Origin: Nemertoderma westbladi
Taxonomy: Eukaryota > Xenacoelomorpha > Nemertodermatida > Nemertodermatidae
Length of the DNA stretch: 64,000 nucleotides
Assembly (NCBI GenBank): GCA_032718475.1
Contig: JAUCBJ010006988.1
Location: forward strand, 62,001 to 126,000
Reading direction: 5' to 3'
The notes below the pieces were generated by a model. The model searched no databases and was not told the origin of the DNA. It worked only from the letters and a program-made list of their open reading frames with translations. This document shows positions 34,801 through 45,256 of the stretch, piece by piece. Both the position numbers and the translations under genes were made by a program. Position 1 is the stretch's first letter. Every line of letters starts with the position of its first letter.

Positions 34801-37526
34801 GAACAAGCGTTCGAGGGGCTCGAGATAATCCCGAAAGCCTAGATGGTCATCCAGTACTCCACCGGTTTTAGGTTGAGATCTCCTTCAGGCCACCATAGAA
34901 ATCGTAGGCTGTCTCGATCCCTATCCAGCGCCTTGACTTGTAAGAACATGCCTTCTATATCTGAAGCGAAAGCGATAGAATATTGCCGTAATCTTAATAG
35001 TATTCCCAACAGTGATTGAAGTAAGTTGGGTCCCGGCAACAATTCGGAGTTCAGGGATTGACCCATGTAAAGGGCGGAGCCGTCGAACACTACCCGGACT
35101 TCGTTGGGTTTACCTGGTTTGGGAATGTAATGATGTGTTAGATAATACGTTCTCTCTGTTATGGGTGTTTCTTCCGGTACTCGCTCCGTGTATCCCTTAT
35201 CGATAAATTTCTTCAGCTAGGTTTTATACATTTCCCTGGCTGAAACATTGGCCGTAAGACGCCGATGTAGTTGCGCGATTCTCTTTTCCACTAAAGGTCG
35301 GTTATTTATAAAGTTGGGTTCTCGCCGTCGGAACGGAAGACCAATCTCATAGCAACCTTAATCTTTTAGAAAACGGGTAGTCGTTTCCTGAATCTGCTTG
35401 GCTCTCTCTTCCTCGATGGACAAGGCCTTGTCGTAGGAATTAGGCTCTACGGCTTCTTGAGTAAAGAATCATATAGCGTGTTCATCGCGAATTTTGTTAT
35501 TGTATCGATCTATCACTTCATTTAATTCGTCGTTGTATGCGAATTGTCCGCCATGATTGATGAGATGGCACAGATTTACTTGGTTTACCCAAGTTTGATT
35601 TTTGGTGAGGAGGTCGATTGTATTTTCCTCTTCATATAATTGGGTGATATCGTCATTGTCTGAGGAGTATGGTGTTCCCTCAGTTGTGGTTTCTCCATCT
35701 CTGATTTCTTCTTCCCATTCACTCACCTGATGTATCCTGTCATTAGGGAGTCTTTCCATTAGGGTTCTATGGGAAGGTCCAGTGAAGTACCAACCTACTC
35801 TCGTTCTTCCCGCGTACGTTTGTAATGGTTGCGGTCGAGCAGGCCATTTTTCTAAGGTCTCAAGCGCTTCGTGCGCATTTTGGCCGATTAATATCTGAAC
35901 TCCTGGGTAATCGGTGTTGAATCTAGGGATATCATGTTGCTGGGTAAAATGGTCTTCATCCCAGTTGTAAGGCTCCACTTGGCTAGTAGCAAAGTTATTT
36001 ATCACCACCATTTTTACCGACCTTACGCTATAATCTCCTAGTTCATCCTGGGGAGTGGGTAGCGCACCCACATAGTAATCTGTAGCTACTGTGGATTTCC
36101 AAACCTGCATAATTCCTGAAAGGTTCAACTTAGTTCGGAACTTGGGTTGTCCAGCAAAGATGTCTTCGGCTAGTTCTTTGTCAATAAATGTACCAGTGCT
36201 GCCGGAGTCAAGGAGGGCGTTTACTATGAGACTCTTCCCTAGCCCATGGACTCTCAACTGCACAACAGGAAATTCCCGGATTCCGAAGGAGGAAGTTGGC
36301 GCCTTCCAAGATGATTGTCAGTCCGGAATAGTCAGTCGAGGCTCTTCATTGTCCGTTTCATACGTAAGTGCTCGATACACCGCGATGTTTATCATATAAC
36401 AGAATTCGTTTTCGTCGGAGAATTCGTCCGTGTAGAATCCTTCCATCTCAGAGCTGTGGTCAGTGTCGTTCACATCACTGAATTGGACATGTAGTTCGGG
36501 CTCACTTACCTGACTTTTGCAGGTTCTGTCAAATTCTGTGTGCAGCAAGATATGATGTTTCGCGCCGCACTTAGCACACCTAGCATCTGAGTAACAGGTC
36601 CACCGTTGGTGTCCTCGTCTGAGGCAATTATAACACAACTGCTTATCCCACATGACATCACGTCTATCCTTAAGGGATTTCTTCAAGAATTCATCACACC
36701 CACTTAATCGATGGGGCCCGTCGCACAATGCACATTTGGGTTTGATATTGCTTTCTTCCATGAATTCTCTTAGGAGACATAGGAGGAGTTGTTACCTGTT
36801 CTCTCCTGTCACTGGTTCGAGACTTAAATTTACTTACGTCTTTTCTTGGTTTGTTGACATAATAAGATCTTACGGTGTCTTTCCCGCTGTTCTCCTCGTA
36901 TGAGGTTTGGCTTTCGCGTTGTCTGTATAACACACTGGTGTTACTTTTCTCCTAGAAATGGGTTTTTCACTCACCTTATTTTCAGGTGTCTTCTCTCGGG
37001 ACTGCTTTAGGAGCTGTAATCTTACCTCTCCATTTAAGAATGACATGAGATCAACCATGGTAGGGTCCCTTTGTTGCTGGTCCATCATATAGAGAACTCT
37101 TTTGTCCCAACGCGTACCTACTCCACCTTTTGGCAAAGTAGATGCTACAGCTCCAACAACCATAGAACTCTGATATTCCTGAGACTTACCTAGCCAATCT
37201 AACTGTCTACAGATCTCCTGGATCTCATCGGAAAATTCTATAATCCCGCTGCTAAGAAACTTTCGGGGCGCTCCTAATTTCGCATACAAATACCTAGCTA
37301 TGTTAGTCCTATTACCATACCTGATGTTTAGTGTATCCCAAACTTGTCTTAATCCATCTGGATGTCCAATAAACTTTAACGCCATTAACTTGGGAGGTCC
37401 TTCCAGGCACTCGATGAGGAATCTAAGTTTCTCTCCGTTGGATAGTACAGAGTTCTGTATGTTATCTTTATAATATTCATTAAAAGGTAACCATTTTACC
37501 GCTTGGCGAGTTTCGGTTCTAGCCAT
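31876..37526 (-). pseudogene. BEL/Pao gag core and pol polyprotein, decayed
   Basis: Minus strand, mostly one frame with scattered stops. Order: gag core (37526-36870, DUF1759-like, WLPFNEYYKDNI); zinc knuckles CALCDGPH, CYNCLRRGHQRWTC and CAKCGAKHH (about 36735-36540); A17-type protease with LLDSGSTGTFID (about 36213); RT with FASDIEGMF and the catalytic YMDD at 34713-34724; RNase H (VFGDASDMGIG, about 34190); integrase zinc region (about 33090-32960); integrase core with DLFGP, MRSDKGTNF and WWGGSWERLIRS; and a DUF5641-like end. In-frame stops lie near 36318, 35469, 35356, 35217, 34839, 34666, 34483 and 33055, with frame changes near 36900 and 33909. The order protease-RT-RNase H-integrase with WWGGSWERL is typical of BEL/Pao. 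Confidence 0.88.
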
Positions 37527-37544
37527 TTGACGTGTAAAACTTTC

Positions 37545-39668
37545 TTAAGCCATCGTATTATTTAATATCGAGTTATCAGTATATAAATTTCTCGGATTAT
37601 GGTCAGATCTATATGGGATATCATTGTCAACAGGTTTATAATTACCCTTAATAGGGTTTAATATAGGAGTTTCTACTTCACTAGCAGTATAGATGTGTGT
37701 AGGCTCCACTCCTTGCGCATGAAATACTTCAGACCTAACAGGTTGACACATTGTTACAGGGGATGGTGGTATACCCATTTGTATATTTACTAATTTATCG
37801 CTCTCTAAAGCGATACTCTGCTGCACTTCTTGCAACTCTAACCTACTCTCTCTTACTGTTCCCTTTAACTGCTGAACAGTCCCTTCCAACTCTCGGACCT
37901 GCTGGGAAGAATGTAATTTATGTTCTTCCAGCTGCCCGAGCAGGCGATCCATCCCCCGCCGTCCCTCGTCTACCCACTCAACCGCCGAAGCGGGAGCCGC
38001 CAACATAGTAGTGGGGTGACGCGTAGGGACGACGGGCGACAAATCATTTATGTCTTGCTCGGCGTCCAGGACCGGGAGTGATTCAGGGGCTGGTCTACTG
38101 GGCACAGGTAGTTTAGTACTGTGCAAAGGGAATTTAGAGTTAGGTTCTGTAAGTATAGGGGTCTGTATCACTGGAGTGACTTCAATGACAGGCCTAATTA
38201 TTTCGGGCTCATCTACTATAGTAGGGAGTCTGTCTACTCTAATAATTTGGTCTGTGGGTTCAGAATTACCTAAGTCTACACTAGCCAGTTGCCTTCTCAC
38301 CGCAGGAGGTAAATTAGGTAACTTCTGACGGTGTGGCGTTCTTCTACGTCCACTTGAACGAGCTTTATTACCTCTACCTTCGGGATCTGTTGTATCGCCC
38401 TCATCGGAGGAGGTAAATCCCTGTCTTCTGGGAGTAGATCGACTCAGTAACTGCATCTGAGTAGCTGTCCTTTGTTTCTTCAAGTAATCTTGTTTCGCCT
38501 GAAGGTTCTCCAGCTCTAGTTGGGTAGTCGCTTCAGACGCTTTCAGTTCTGCTTCTGCCACTGCCGCCTTTCTTTCAGCCTCTGCAGCTAACACCTTTCT
38601 CTCAGATTCTGCCGCTGCTGCTGACCTTCGGTCTTCTATTTGCCGTTTCTTTAATTGTTCTTCTTGATCCATTGTCATGAGGATGCTTTCATCAAATTTA
38701 GCCTGCTCCGCGGCTAATATTTCCGCATCTAACGAGTCCAACACAAATTTGGCTCCCTCACTATTAGGATGAAGTCCAGCTAGCCGTCTCCTTAGCTCTT
38801 TGTCACCTATAAATCGTTGATAGTCCGACAGATAGATGTCAATAGCATCCTTCTTCTGAGGTTTTTCGGATGTAGCTTCGCCTTCCACTTGAGAAAAGGT
38901 AGCGTCTGTTGATTCTCCGTGGGTTGCGCGCTCAGTTAGCTGAACTTTCCATTGTGTCGTTCCCTGGACTTTAAGACTCACCCGTTGGAACCAGGTCTTT
39001 ACGGCAACTTGCAACGACGTGTCTTGGCTTCTCTTCGAGGCTTCCTCAAAGGCTGAAAGGATTAGTCTGATCCGTAAGATTCGTTCTCGAACTTGATAAA
39101 GCAGCTCTCCCTGCTCTTGAGGTCCTTGACGTTGTTGAAACAGGTGTTCCTCTAATCGCTCCAAAGAGCTGAAGAATCCCTGGACATATCCTGCTGCCGA
39201 CCTCTTCCACACAGCTGGATCTCGAGTGTCCCTTACTACTCCCATCCTGTATAAGTCTTCCCAGGCAGCTTCTGATAAGTTGAAAGGGAGTCCGGGTCCA
39301 GGGAAGTTCCATTGCGTCTCGACAATAGACCTCAGTTCCTCCATCGTGTATCCCGCATAACTGTCCCTGGTCGATCGCTTACTTCTCGCCCAATCGATTT
39401 GATGTTCTTCCACAGCGATCAATACTCTAGTGAGTACGGCCCCAGGAAGAATTAGAAGTGGATCCGGATAAACCACTTCTGTCATCCTTGCTCCGATTTT
39501 GGGTGTCAACTCTACAGTGTCTGAACTACTGGAGTTATCGGGCTGTTGAGAAATAAGTTCTCGGTTAGGGTGCTGCTGCAGTTTAACAGCTGCCTCTTGG
39601 TCCCGCTTGACTTGAGCCCTAGTGCCTATAATAGACCTATGGTGCTTTACTAGCCTAGGGTCTGACAC
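37545..39668 (-). CDS. Coiled-coil ORF upstream of gag in the giant element
   Basis: The frame is open for about 707 codons and ends at TAA (37545). The next gag ORF is in the same frame only 18 bases later, so this is either one protein with a single stop or two proteins separated by a leaky stop. The frame is in fact open up to about 39806, with no good ATG near the left end; the first clear methionine is about residue 60. A long charged, alanine-rich helix (AAESERKVLAAEAERKAAV, about residues 330-400) predicts a coiled coil, and a second helical stretch lies near residues 585-625. Ordinary BEL gag proteins often start with helices, but this extension is unusually long. Confidence 0.6.
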   Translation of the reverse strand: MSDPRLVKHHRSIIGTRAQVKRDQEAAVKLQQHPNRELISQQPDNSSSSDTVELTPKIGARMTEVVYPDPLLILPGAVLTRVLIAVEEHQIDWARSKRSTRDSYAGYTMEELRSIVETQWNFPGPGLPFNLSEAAWEDLYRMGVVRDTRDPAVWKRSAAGYVQGFFSSLERLEEHLFQQRQGPQEQGELLYQVRERILRIRLILSAFEEASKRSQDTSLQVAVKTWFQRVSLKVQGTTQWKVQLTERATHGESTDATFSQVEGEATSEKPQKKDAIDIYLSDYQRFIGDKELRRRLAGLHPNSEGAKFVLDSLDAEILAAEQAKFDESILMTMDQEEQLKKRQIEDRRSAAAAESERKVLAAEAERKAAVAEAELKASEATTQLELENLQAKQDYLKKQRTATQMQLLSRSTPRRQGFTSSDEGDTTDPEGRGNKARSSGRRRTPHRQKLPNLPPAVRRQLASVDLGNSEPTDQIIRVDRLPTIVDEPEIIRPVIEVTPVIQTPILTEPNSKFPLHSTKLPVPSRPAPESLPVLDAEQDINDLSPVVPTRHPTTMLAAPASAVEWVDEGRRGMDRLLGQLEEHKLHSSQQVRELEGTVQQLKGTVRESRLELQEVQQSIALESDKLVNIQMGIPPSPVTMCQPVRSEVFHAQGVEPTHIYTASEVETPILNPIKGNYKPVDNDIPYRSDHNPRNLYTDNSILNNTMA

Positions 39669-40019
39669 TACTACTGTAGGGATGACCTTTCTTACAGTAG
39701 GAGGGGACTTGGACTTTGGTCTCAGATGTTCTATACTCTTATCTGAGTCGCAGACTGTTCTTTCTAGGAGACTATCTGACAGTGTTTGCTTTGTGTTCGC
39801 GGTATTTCAACTTTTCTTAACGCGAGTTGAATATTTTTTGGATTTATTTAAAATGAATATTCCGATATCACTACTGGGTGCGGGAACATGGGATTTGGGC
39901 ACATTCAATGGACTGGGGGCGATTTATGGGCGAATATTGGGGCGACTTATGGGGTACGGGACTCATTTTATGTATTTAAGGGCCAGGGGTGGGAGGCAAA
40001 GTTAAGCAGTATTCAGGTT

Positions 40020-40960
40020 TCTCTGATTACTATTAGGCCTAGCCAACTTCCTGCTGCCTGTAGAGGTGGATTTGGTAACTCGCTAGGTCTAAAGGACAAG
40101 GACTGCCCTTAGCGGTCCCTGGCTAACAGCAGTTATTACGAGCCTGAATAAGGACTCGGAAAGTCTGCGGCTTGTGTCAGGGATTTGCGACGGGAACCGA
40201 CAGACAGATCCTTAGCGGTCCCTGGTCGCCGGCAGTTAGTACGAGCCTGAATAAGCACTCAGAAAGCCTGCCGACATACGCCAGGGACTTGCGACGGGTC
40301 GACCGACTAACGGAGGAAGGGTTCGACGAGGACTGCCTTCCTGGAGTGGGTTCCACAACTGGCGTTAGTACGAGCCTGAATAAGGACTCGGAAAACTACC
40401 AACCGTTGGGGCTCACGACGGGCTGACAGACCCCTTGCCAAGCCGTACCGCTTTCCTGATGACCGATCCCCTTGGGGTTCGGGAAGGGTGGGACGGACAC
40501 GCAACGGGGTCGAAAGACAAAGGACCGGACTCTACTGGCCTACCGACTGTTCGGAGCAGCTTCTCGGCTGCCGAAGCGATTACGAGCCTGAATAAGGAGT
40601 CGGAAAGCCTAGGTGGTTGGGTCCCTGCGATGAACCGACGGACCCCTAGCCAAGCCGTACCGCTTTCCTGATGACCGATCCCTTCGGGGTTCGGGAAGGG
40701 TGGGACGGACACACAAATGGGTCCACCGACACGACAGACCCCTAGCCAAGCCGTACCGCTTTCCTGATGACCGATCCCTTCGGGGTTCGGGAAGGGTGGG
40801 ATGGACACGCAACAGGGTCTACCGACTGGACCGACCCTTAGCCAAGCCGTACCGCTTTCCTGATGACCGATCCCTTCGGGGTTCGGGAAGGGTGGGACGG
40901 ACACGCAACAGGGTCGACCGACACCGACACTACGGTACCGAGACTAGGACCGAGGGAAAA
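40020..40960 (-). repeat. GC-rich structured tandem repeats in the leader
   Basis: Two interleaved motifs recur. One (CCAAGCCGTACCGCTTTCC...) starts at 40438, 40650, 40746 and 40842, the last three spaced exactly 96 bp. The other (ACGAGCCTGAATAAG) is at 40138, 40241, 40370 and 40582. The first contains CCCTTCGGGGTTCGGGAAGGG, whose CCCTTC/GAAGGG arms form a hairpin in every unit. Base composition is far richer in G+C than the surroundings. A packaging, translation-initiation or dimerisation role is conceivable but unproven. Confidence 0.85.
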
Positions 40961-41504
40961 TTGGGGAACATTAGTTAGGTTAAAATCTGAGCGAACAGTG
41001 AGTAATTAAATAATGTACTGTAGGGATTTATATTGTCGTGTTATATTATTGTGAATATTTGGTGTATTATATTGGTTTGTGGAAGCCCAACTTATTCTCA
41101 ATCAGGATTCAACTACAGTAAAGGTTTCATTGTTTGGTGTTCAAGATTCAGTGAGATTAGATTCAACCGTAGGGAAGTTATATTAAAGATTATATCCAAC
41201 CAATGAAACTTTTCTCAACTGCAATCTTGCATTCAAGAAAGTATTTCTTCTCCACTACCAATATCCGGTGACTGGCCGGGATTCCGTGGTCTGAAAAGTT
41301 CCACCTCAAGCATCGGCGTTTTCCCCCATGGTGTCAGGAATAACGGCAACACTTTGTGTCAGCCATGATTTATTTTACAGTTGAATGCCTACTACTATAA
41401 CAACAGTTAAAGCAAGTCTAGTAATTCAGTATCAACTGTAAGCCTAGTGATTAATTACCGATACTGTTACTCAGTGTAACGTGATATATATTAATATATT
41501 AAAA

Positions 41505-41755
41505 TACCAGTATACTTATAGTATATATATAAGTATTATTACAGACTAGGATTAGTCACAGAATACCAGTATATAATTTCAGACTAAATTTATATAAATA
41601 AATATAATAAGCCTACCGTAAATACAGGTATACACCTATAGTATATATAAGTACTATTATAGACTAGGATTAGTCTCAGAATACCGGTATATAATTTCAG
41701 CCTAAATTTATATAAATATATAAAATAAGCTTACTGTAAATACTGGTAATGTCAA
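41505..41755. repeat. Tandem duplication, unit about 125 bp
   Basis: Two direct copies each contain TATAGTATATATAAGTA, AGACTAGGATTAGTC, TATATAATTTCAG and CTAAATTTATATAAATA, with about 8% difference. Within the leader of the giant element. Confidence 0.8.
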
Positions 41756-43213
41756 TTATTTGATAATAACTGAATTTCTTGATTTTAGGGTTCCTTCCCT
41801 TTACTTTATTACTGTTATTAAGCAGTAGTCCAACTGATATTAAGACCTAATTGATGTATAACAGGCCTACTATTTTATAAATCTGTTTGAGTTGATTTAT
41901 AATATATATATATACCCGTACAATGGGTTTTGACAATGTTTGAAATAAATGTTATTATTTCTGGGTAAGGAGTCACTACACAGATAATTCTACTTTACTA
42001 AGTTACTTATCACTACAAATTACTTTACAATTACAGTTTGAGATTACAATCTCTAAATAAACACTAAAAAGTTACACATACAATTTTTAGGGTAATTTTA
42101 TAAGAAATCTACAAACCAGTCTAAAAAGGAGTTAGAATTTCTGGTTCTTACAAACTGACAGGAACTATGGTATTTGAAAACAATAAAGCAGTAGTAAGTA
42201 AGTTGCGTTGTCCAGATAAGGAAATACCACCGTCTGACGACTTATAGTCTTAGCTCTATAAGTACTACGTTATGTACCCGGAGTGTCCTTACCTAGAAGT
42301 TAATTACCGAAGCCAACCAGAGCCAACGTGCCTATTAACCACGTTACAACACAAATATACTGCCTACACACCAAATTACTTTCGGAAAGCACTGTACGCT
42401 AAACCCTAAATTGGGTACAAGTACTTATACAACAAATAATCAGCAGTTAAATATACTTAAACAGCCAAAAGAAGCACGGTAACTGCTGGAGTGACCGGAG
42501 CACAAAATCACCAGTCTTTACCTACACCAAGCAGCCCTGATGTAGTACCGGGGTTAATTTAACTATAACGGTATGTATAACAAGCACAATTACTGTAGGA
42601 ATAAACTTGGGGAGTTGTAGGTTGCGAATACTCGCATAGACTCTGAATAATAAATATTACGCTACCCGTGCAGACTATTTAAATAAAATACAGACCAAAT
42701 GCTGGCAGACTACCGTCAAGCCTAAATAAACTACAGTATATGCAGACTCCGAAATGGTTAGTTAGTAGGCGTTCTAACCGAGTAGTACGACTTATTCTTT
42801 CGGGGGGGATTTACCTTACAACAGTGGATGCCCCCACCTTCCTAACTAGCACTTTATCGGACAGACACTCTACACACACTGTAATCGCTTCAGACCTAAC
42901 AACAGTTAGACAACAATTCGGCCTACAAATTATTTATACAATCTGAGCAGGCTTACACGCCTTCTGCTCAATATTACACTTACAGATAAATAAAACTGAC
43001 AGAAATAAGTAAAATCCCAATAAAAAACCAGGGCTGCAGTCCCTGATTAAATATCAAGACCTACTGGTATATAATTATCACAATCGAATAATACTGCTGT
43101 ACCTGTAAGTACCAGTTCGGGTAGTTGGGCAGTTAGGCCTACAGCTTACCGTCCGACCGGTACATTCGACTTTATTGCCTACTGTGCAATAAAGAATTTA
43201 ATAAATCTATTAT

Positions 43214-44349
43214 TGTTCGCGCTTTTAGACCTTTAGCAGTTTAACCTGCCAATTTTAGTTGTCCTCTTGTTTATAAATCGACTTTAGCCTATATCAATTA
43301 TTTAATGTACTGAAGTTACATCAGCCAAAGCCAGTCTGTGCGCGATCATTCACCCACAGTTAAGGGAGACTGGATTCGGGTGCTTTGAAAGTTATTGCAA
43401 TGTAGACCTACTGTATTATTCGATTGATCGTTACTATATAATCTCTGACAATATATTTACTTTCGGGGAAATATTAACAGTTCCTTTAGGACGTGGCGCT
43501 TTAAGTATAAAAAGAGAGTTATGACTTATACTAATCACAACGAGATGGCCACAGAGTTTCGTAAATAGAGCATTCTTTAGGAGATGCTTTATTATCTTTC
43601 ACACTACCTCACACGACTTCACACTACTGCGCACTAATCTGCCGACCGTCACTGAATTTGATCATATATAAGGAGGATTGCAACTGACACATGTAGGGAT
43701 TATGAAATAGCATTTAATTCACACAAAAACCACTATAATGTAAGTCGCAATTGCTACCGGTAACCTGTTCCTCTTACCTTCAGTAATCAAGAAGATTGGG
43801 GGTTTTATGATTATTTATCGGTATTCTCCAAATATATCAGCAATATACATCAATATAACAACAATTAATAACAGGCCGTAAACAGAAGTAAAATAATGCG
43901 GTGAACAGTCAGCATGTCGATGATCCAGGTGGTTGAGTTAATGTTTCAGGCAGTTGGTGGCAAGATTGTAGGTGTCGGATAATAGATTTACATTCTTATA
44001 ATCAAAGCCATCAGATGTTTAGGCCAAAGTCTGAAACTTCCAAAAAAGAAGTACAGAAGATTCCAAGCCGGTTTTGAGGCTCAGAAAGGTAAACAAAGAC
44101 CGTAATGCATTGTGCGGGTTTCCATAGGCCCCTGTCTAACATAAAGTGAAAATCGCTCTGATTGGCTGAATAGGCAGAACAAAGAGGTTCCACGTCTACA
44201 GGAAATCAGTTGACAGATTTCGTCATCTGAGCTCCAATCTTTTAGAGTATTATGCGCATTGCGGCAAAAATGACTTGTTATGTCCGCAAAAGCACCTACA
44301 CTGCGCATTGCGGGAAAAATGACTTGTTATGTCCGCAAAAGCTTTTACA
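43214..44349 (-). repeat. 5' LTR of the giant BEL/Pao element
   Basis: 1,136 bp from TGTTCGCGC to GCTTTTACA, full length like the LTR at 59596-60726. On the coding strand it is upstream of the leader and gag, so it should hold the promoter. The end adjoining GGGCG (44350-44354) contains two tandem blocks of GACTTGTTATGTCCGCAAAAGC type. The other copies show the same termini next to unrelated flanks, which fixes the LTR edges. Confidence 0.88.
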
Positions 44350-44354
44350 GGGCG

Positions 44355-44446
44355 ATAAAGGACCATTTGAGGGGCGATAAGTTCCCAGGGGGCGATAAGG
44401 TCCAGGGGCGATAAAGGTGCAAGGGGCGAGATAAGGTCCTACAATC
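44355..44446 (+). mobile_element. Non-autonomous DNA transposon, right part
   Basis: It consists of five or so GGGGCGATAAGG-type motifs ending AGGTCCTACAATC, inverted relative to the left end at 19669. It is followed by the target duplication CCTATTTC (44447-44454). Confidence 0.7.
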
Positions 44447-44720
44447 CCTATTTCTCAGCTGTTTCTCCACGAAATCCAGATATTGTTACATATTTGGAAT
44501 CCTCCTAACGCTTTCTTTCTATTGATATGAAAAAAATACGACTAATGTGAAGAATGACAATGATACGGATGGTGCGATTTCGCAAAAGACACTTTTTTAA
44601 AACGCTTATATTAGTGCTGAAATCAAAAACAGAAGTTATTGAAATCAATTGTCAATCGGGAACTGAAATTGTTTTCATATATTTTTGCAACATTTGATGA
44701 GACGGGGGGGGGGGGGGGGA
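44447..44720 (+). mobile_element. Foldback element, right part
   Basis: It resumes family sequence interrupted at 19668: CCTATTTCTCAGCTG, then TTTGGAATCCT and GACACTTTTTTAAAACGC as in the complete copy, followed by a diverged end with a poly(G) run (44704-44719). Confidence 0.65.
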
Positions 44721-45256
44721 CTTGACGCAAATGCCATCTCGTCTTATTAATATCCTCAACTCTATGTTATAACTAAGACAACGGATCAGATTACATTGGT
44801 ACTTATTCTAACCAAAACAATAAACTAAAGTCAATAGAACAGGTTACAGTTTTATTTTTCGGAGTTGGCCGTTGCTCTGGAAACTAAACTGCCTACTACT
44901 GTTTGTACAGTAGGTATGCAAAGTTCAGTCAATATAAACCATTGGACTAAAGTTTGTCTGGCCAAATTTGTGGATAACCCAAGTAACCCCACCAAGTTAC
45001 CTTTGTGCTGTTGCCAAGTAACCGATATATCCATGTTGTTAGGGAAAAAAATAATTTGAAAGCGGAATAAGGGATCCTTTTTGGGGGGTATAATATAAGC
45101 AAAATAATGTAGAATAGAGATAATTGGTTAGATTTGGATTACCATCTCTTTTTGAGTAGATTGAGTGGACTATTACAGTACTGTATTAAGACCTACCGAC
45201 TGATGCTGATACGGTTACAGCTCCAGGGTTAGTGGTAGTGTTAGGTGTCTCAGTGT
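44721..45256. other. AT-rich flank, no gene seen
   Basis: It contains a remnant related to the AACCTGCTCCTTTCC repeat family (about 44790-44850) and no supported ORF. Confidence 0.45.

Larger units (their letters stand above)
39807..43213 (-). other. Leader of the giant element (5' LTR to first ORF)
   Basis: About 3.4 kb with no convincing ORF on the coding strand. It holds a GC-rich tandem repeat region (40020-40960), an AT-rich tandem duplication (41505-41755) and otherwise AT-rich sequence. Such a long leader is unusual for BEL/Pao. No primer-binding site matching a typical tRNA 3' end is seen directly inside the LTR. Confidence 0.6.
20561..44349 (-). mobile_element. Giant BEL/Pao-type LTR retroelement with extra ORFs (nested insertions inside)
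   Basis: Two related LTRs in the same orientation (20561-21349 and 43214-44349) bound the segment, with the 5-bp duplication GGGCG at 20556-20560 and 44350-44354. The flanking DNA transposon and foldback element continue across the gap, confirming a single insertion. On the minus strand the order is 5' LTR, 3.4-kb leader, coiled-coil ORF, gag, BEL/Pao pol, 1.7-kb spacer, accessory ORF block, polypurine-like run, 3' LTR. Removing the hAT/gypsy passengers leaves about 17.2 kb, roughly twice the usual BEL/Pao size. No separate LTRs flank gag-pol, so I take it as integral. The leader edge (ATAATAGATTTATT) lacks a usual TGG-type primer site. Confidence 0.75.

Noticed and set aside
40172-40978. Overlapping ORFs on both strands in the GC-rich repeats
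   Set aside because: Periodic translations of the 96-bp tandem units; no start or family supports them.
43214-44349. This LTR as an independent solo LTR
   Set aside because: Its outer flank carries the GGGCG partner of the left LTR at 20556-20560, and the same host transposon continues there; a solo LTR would have its own duplication on both sides.
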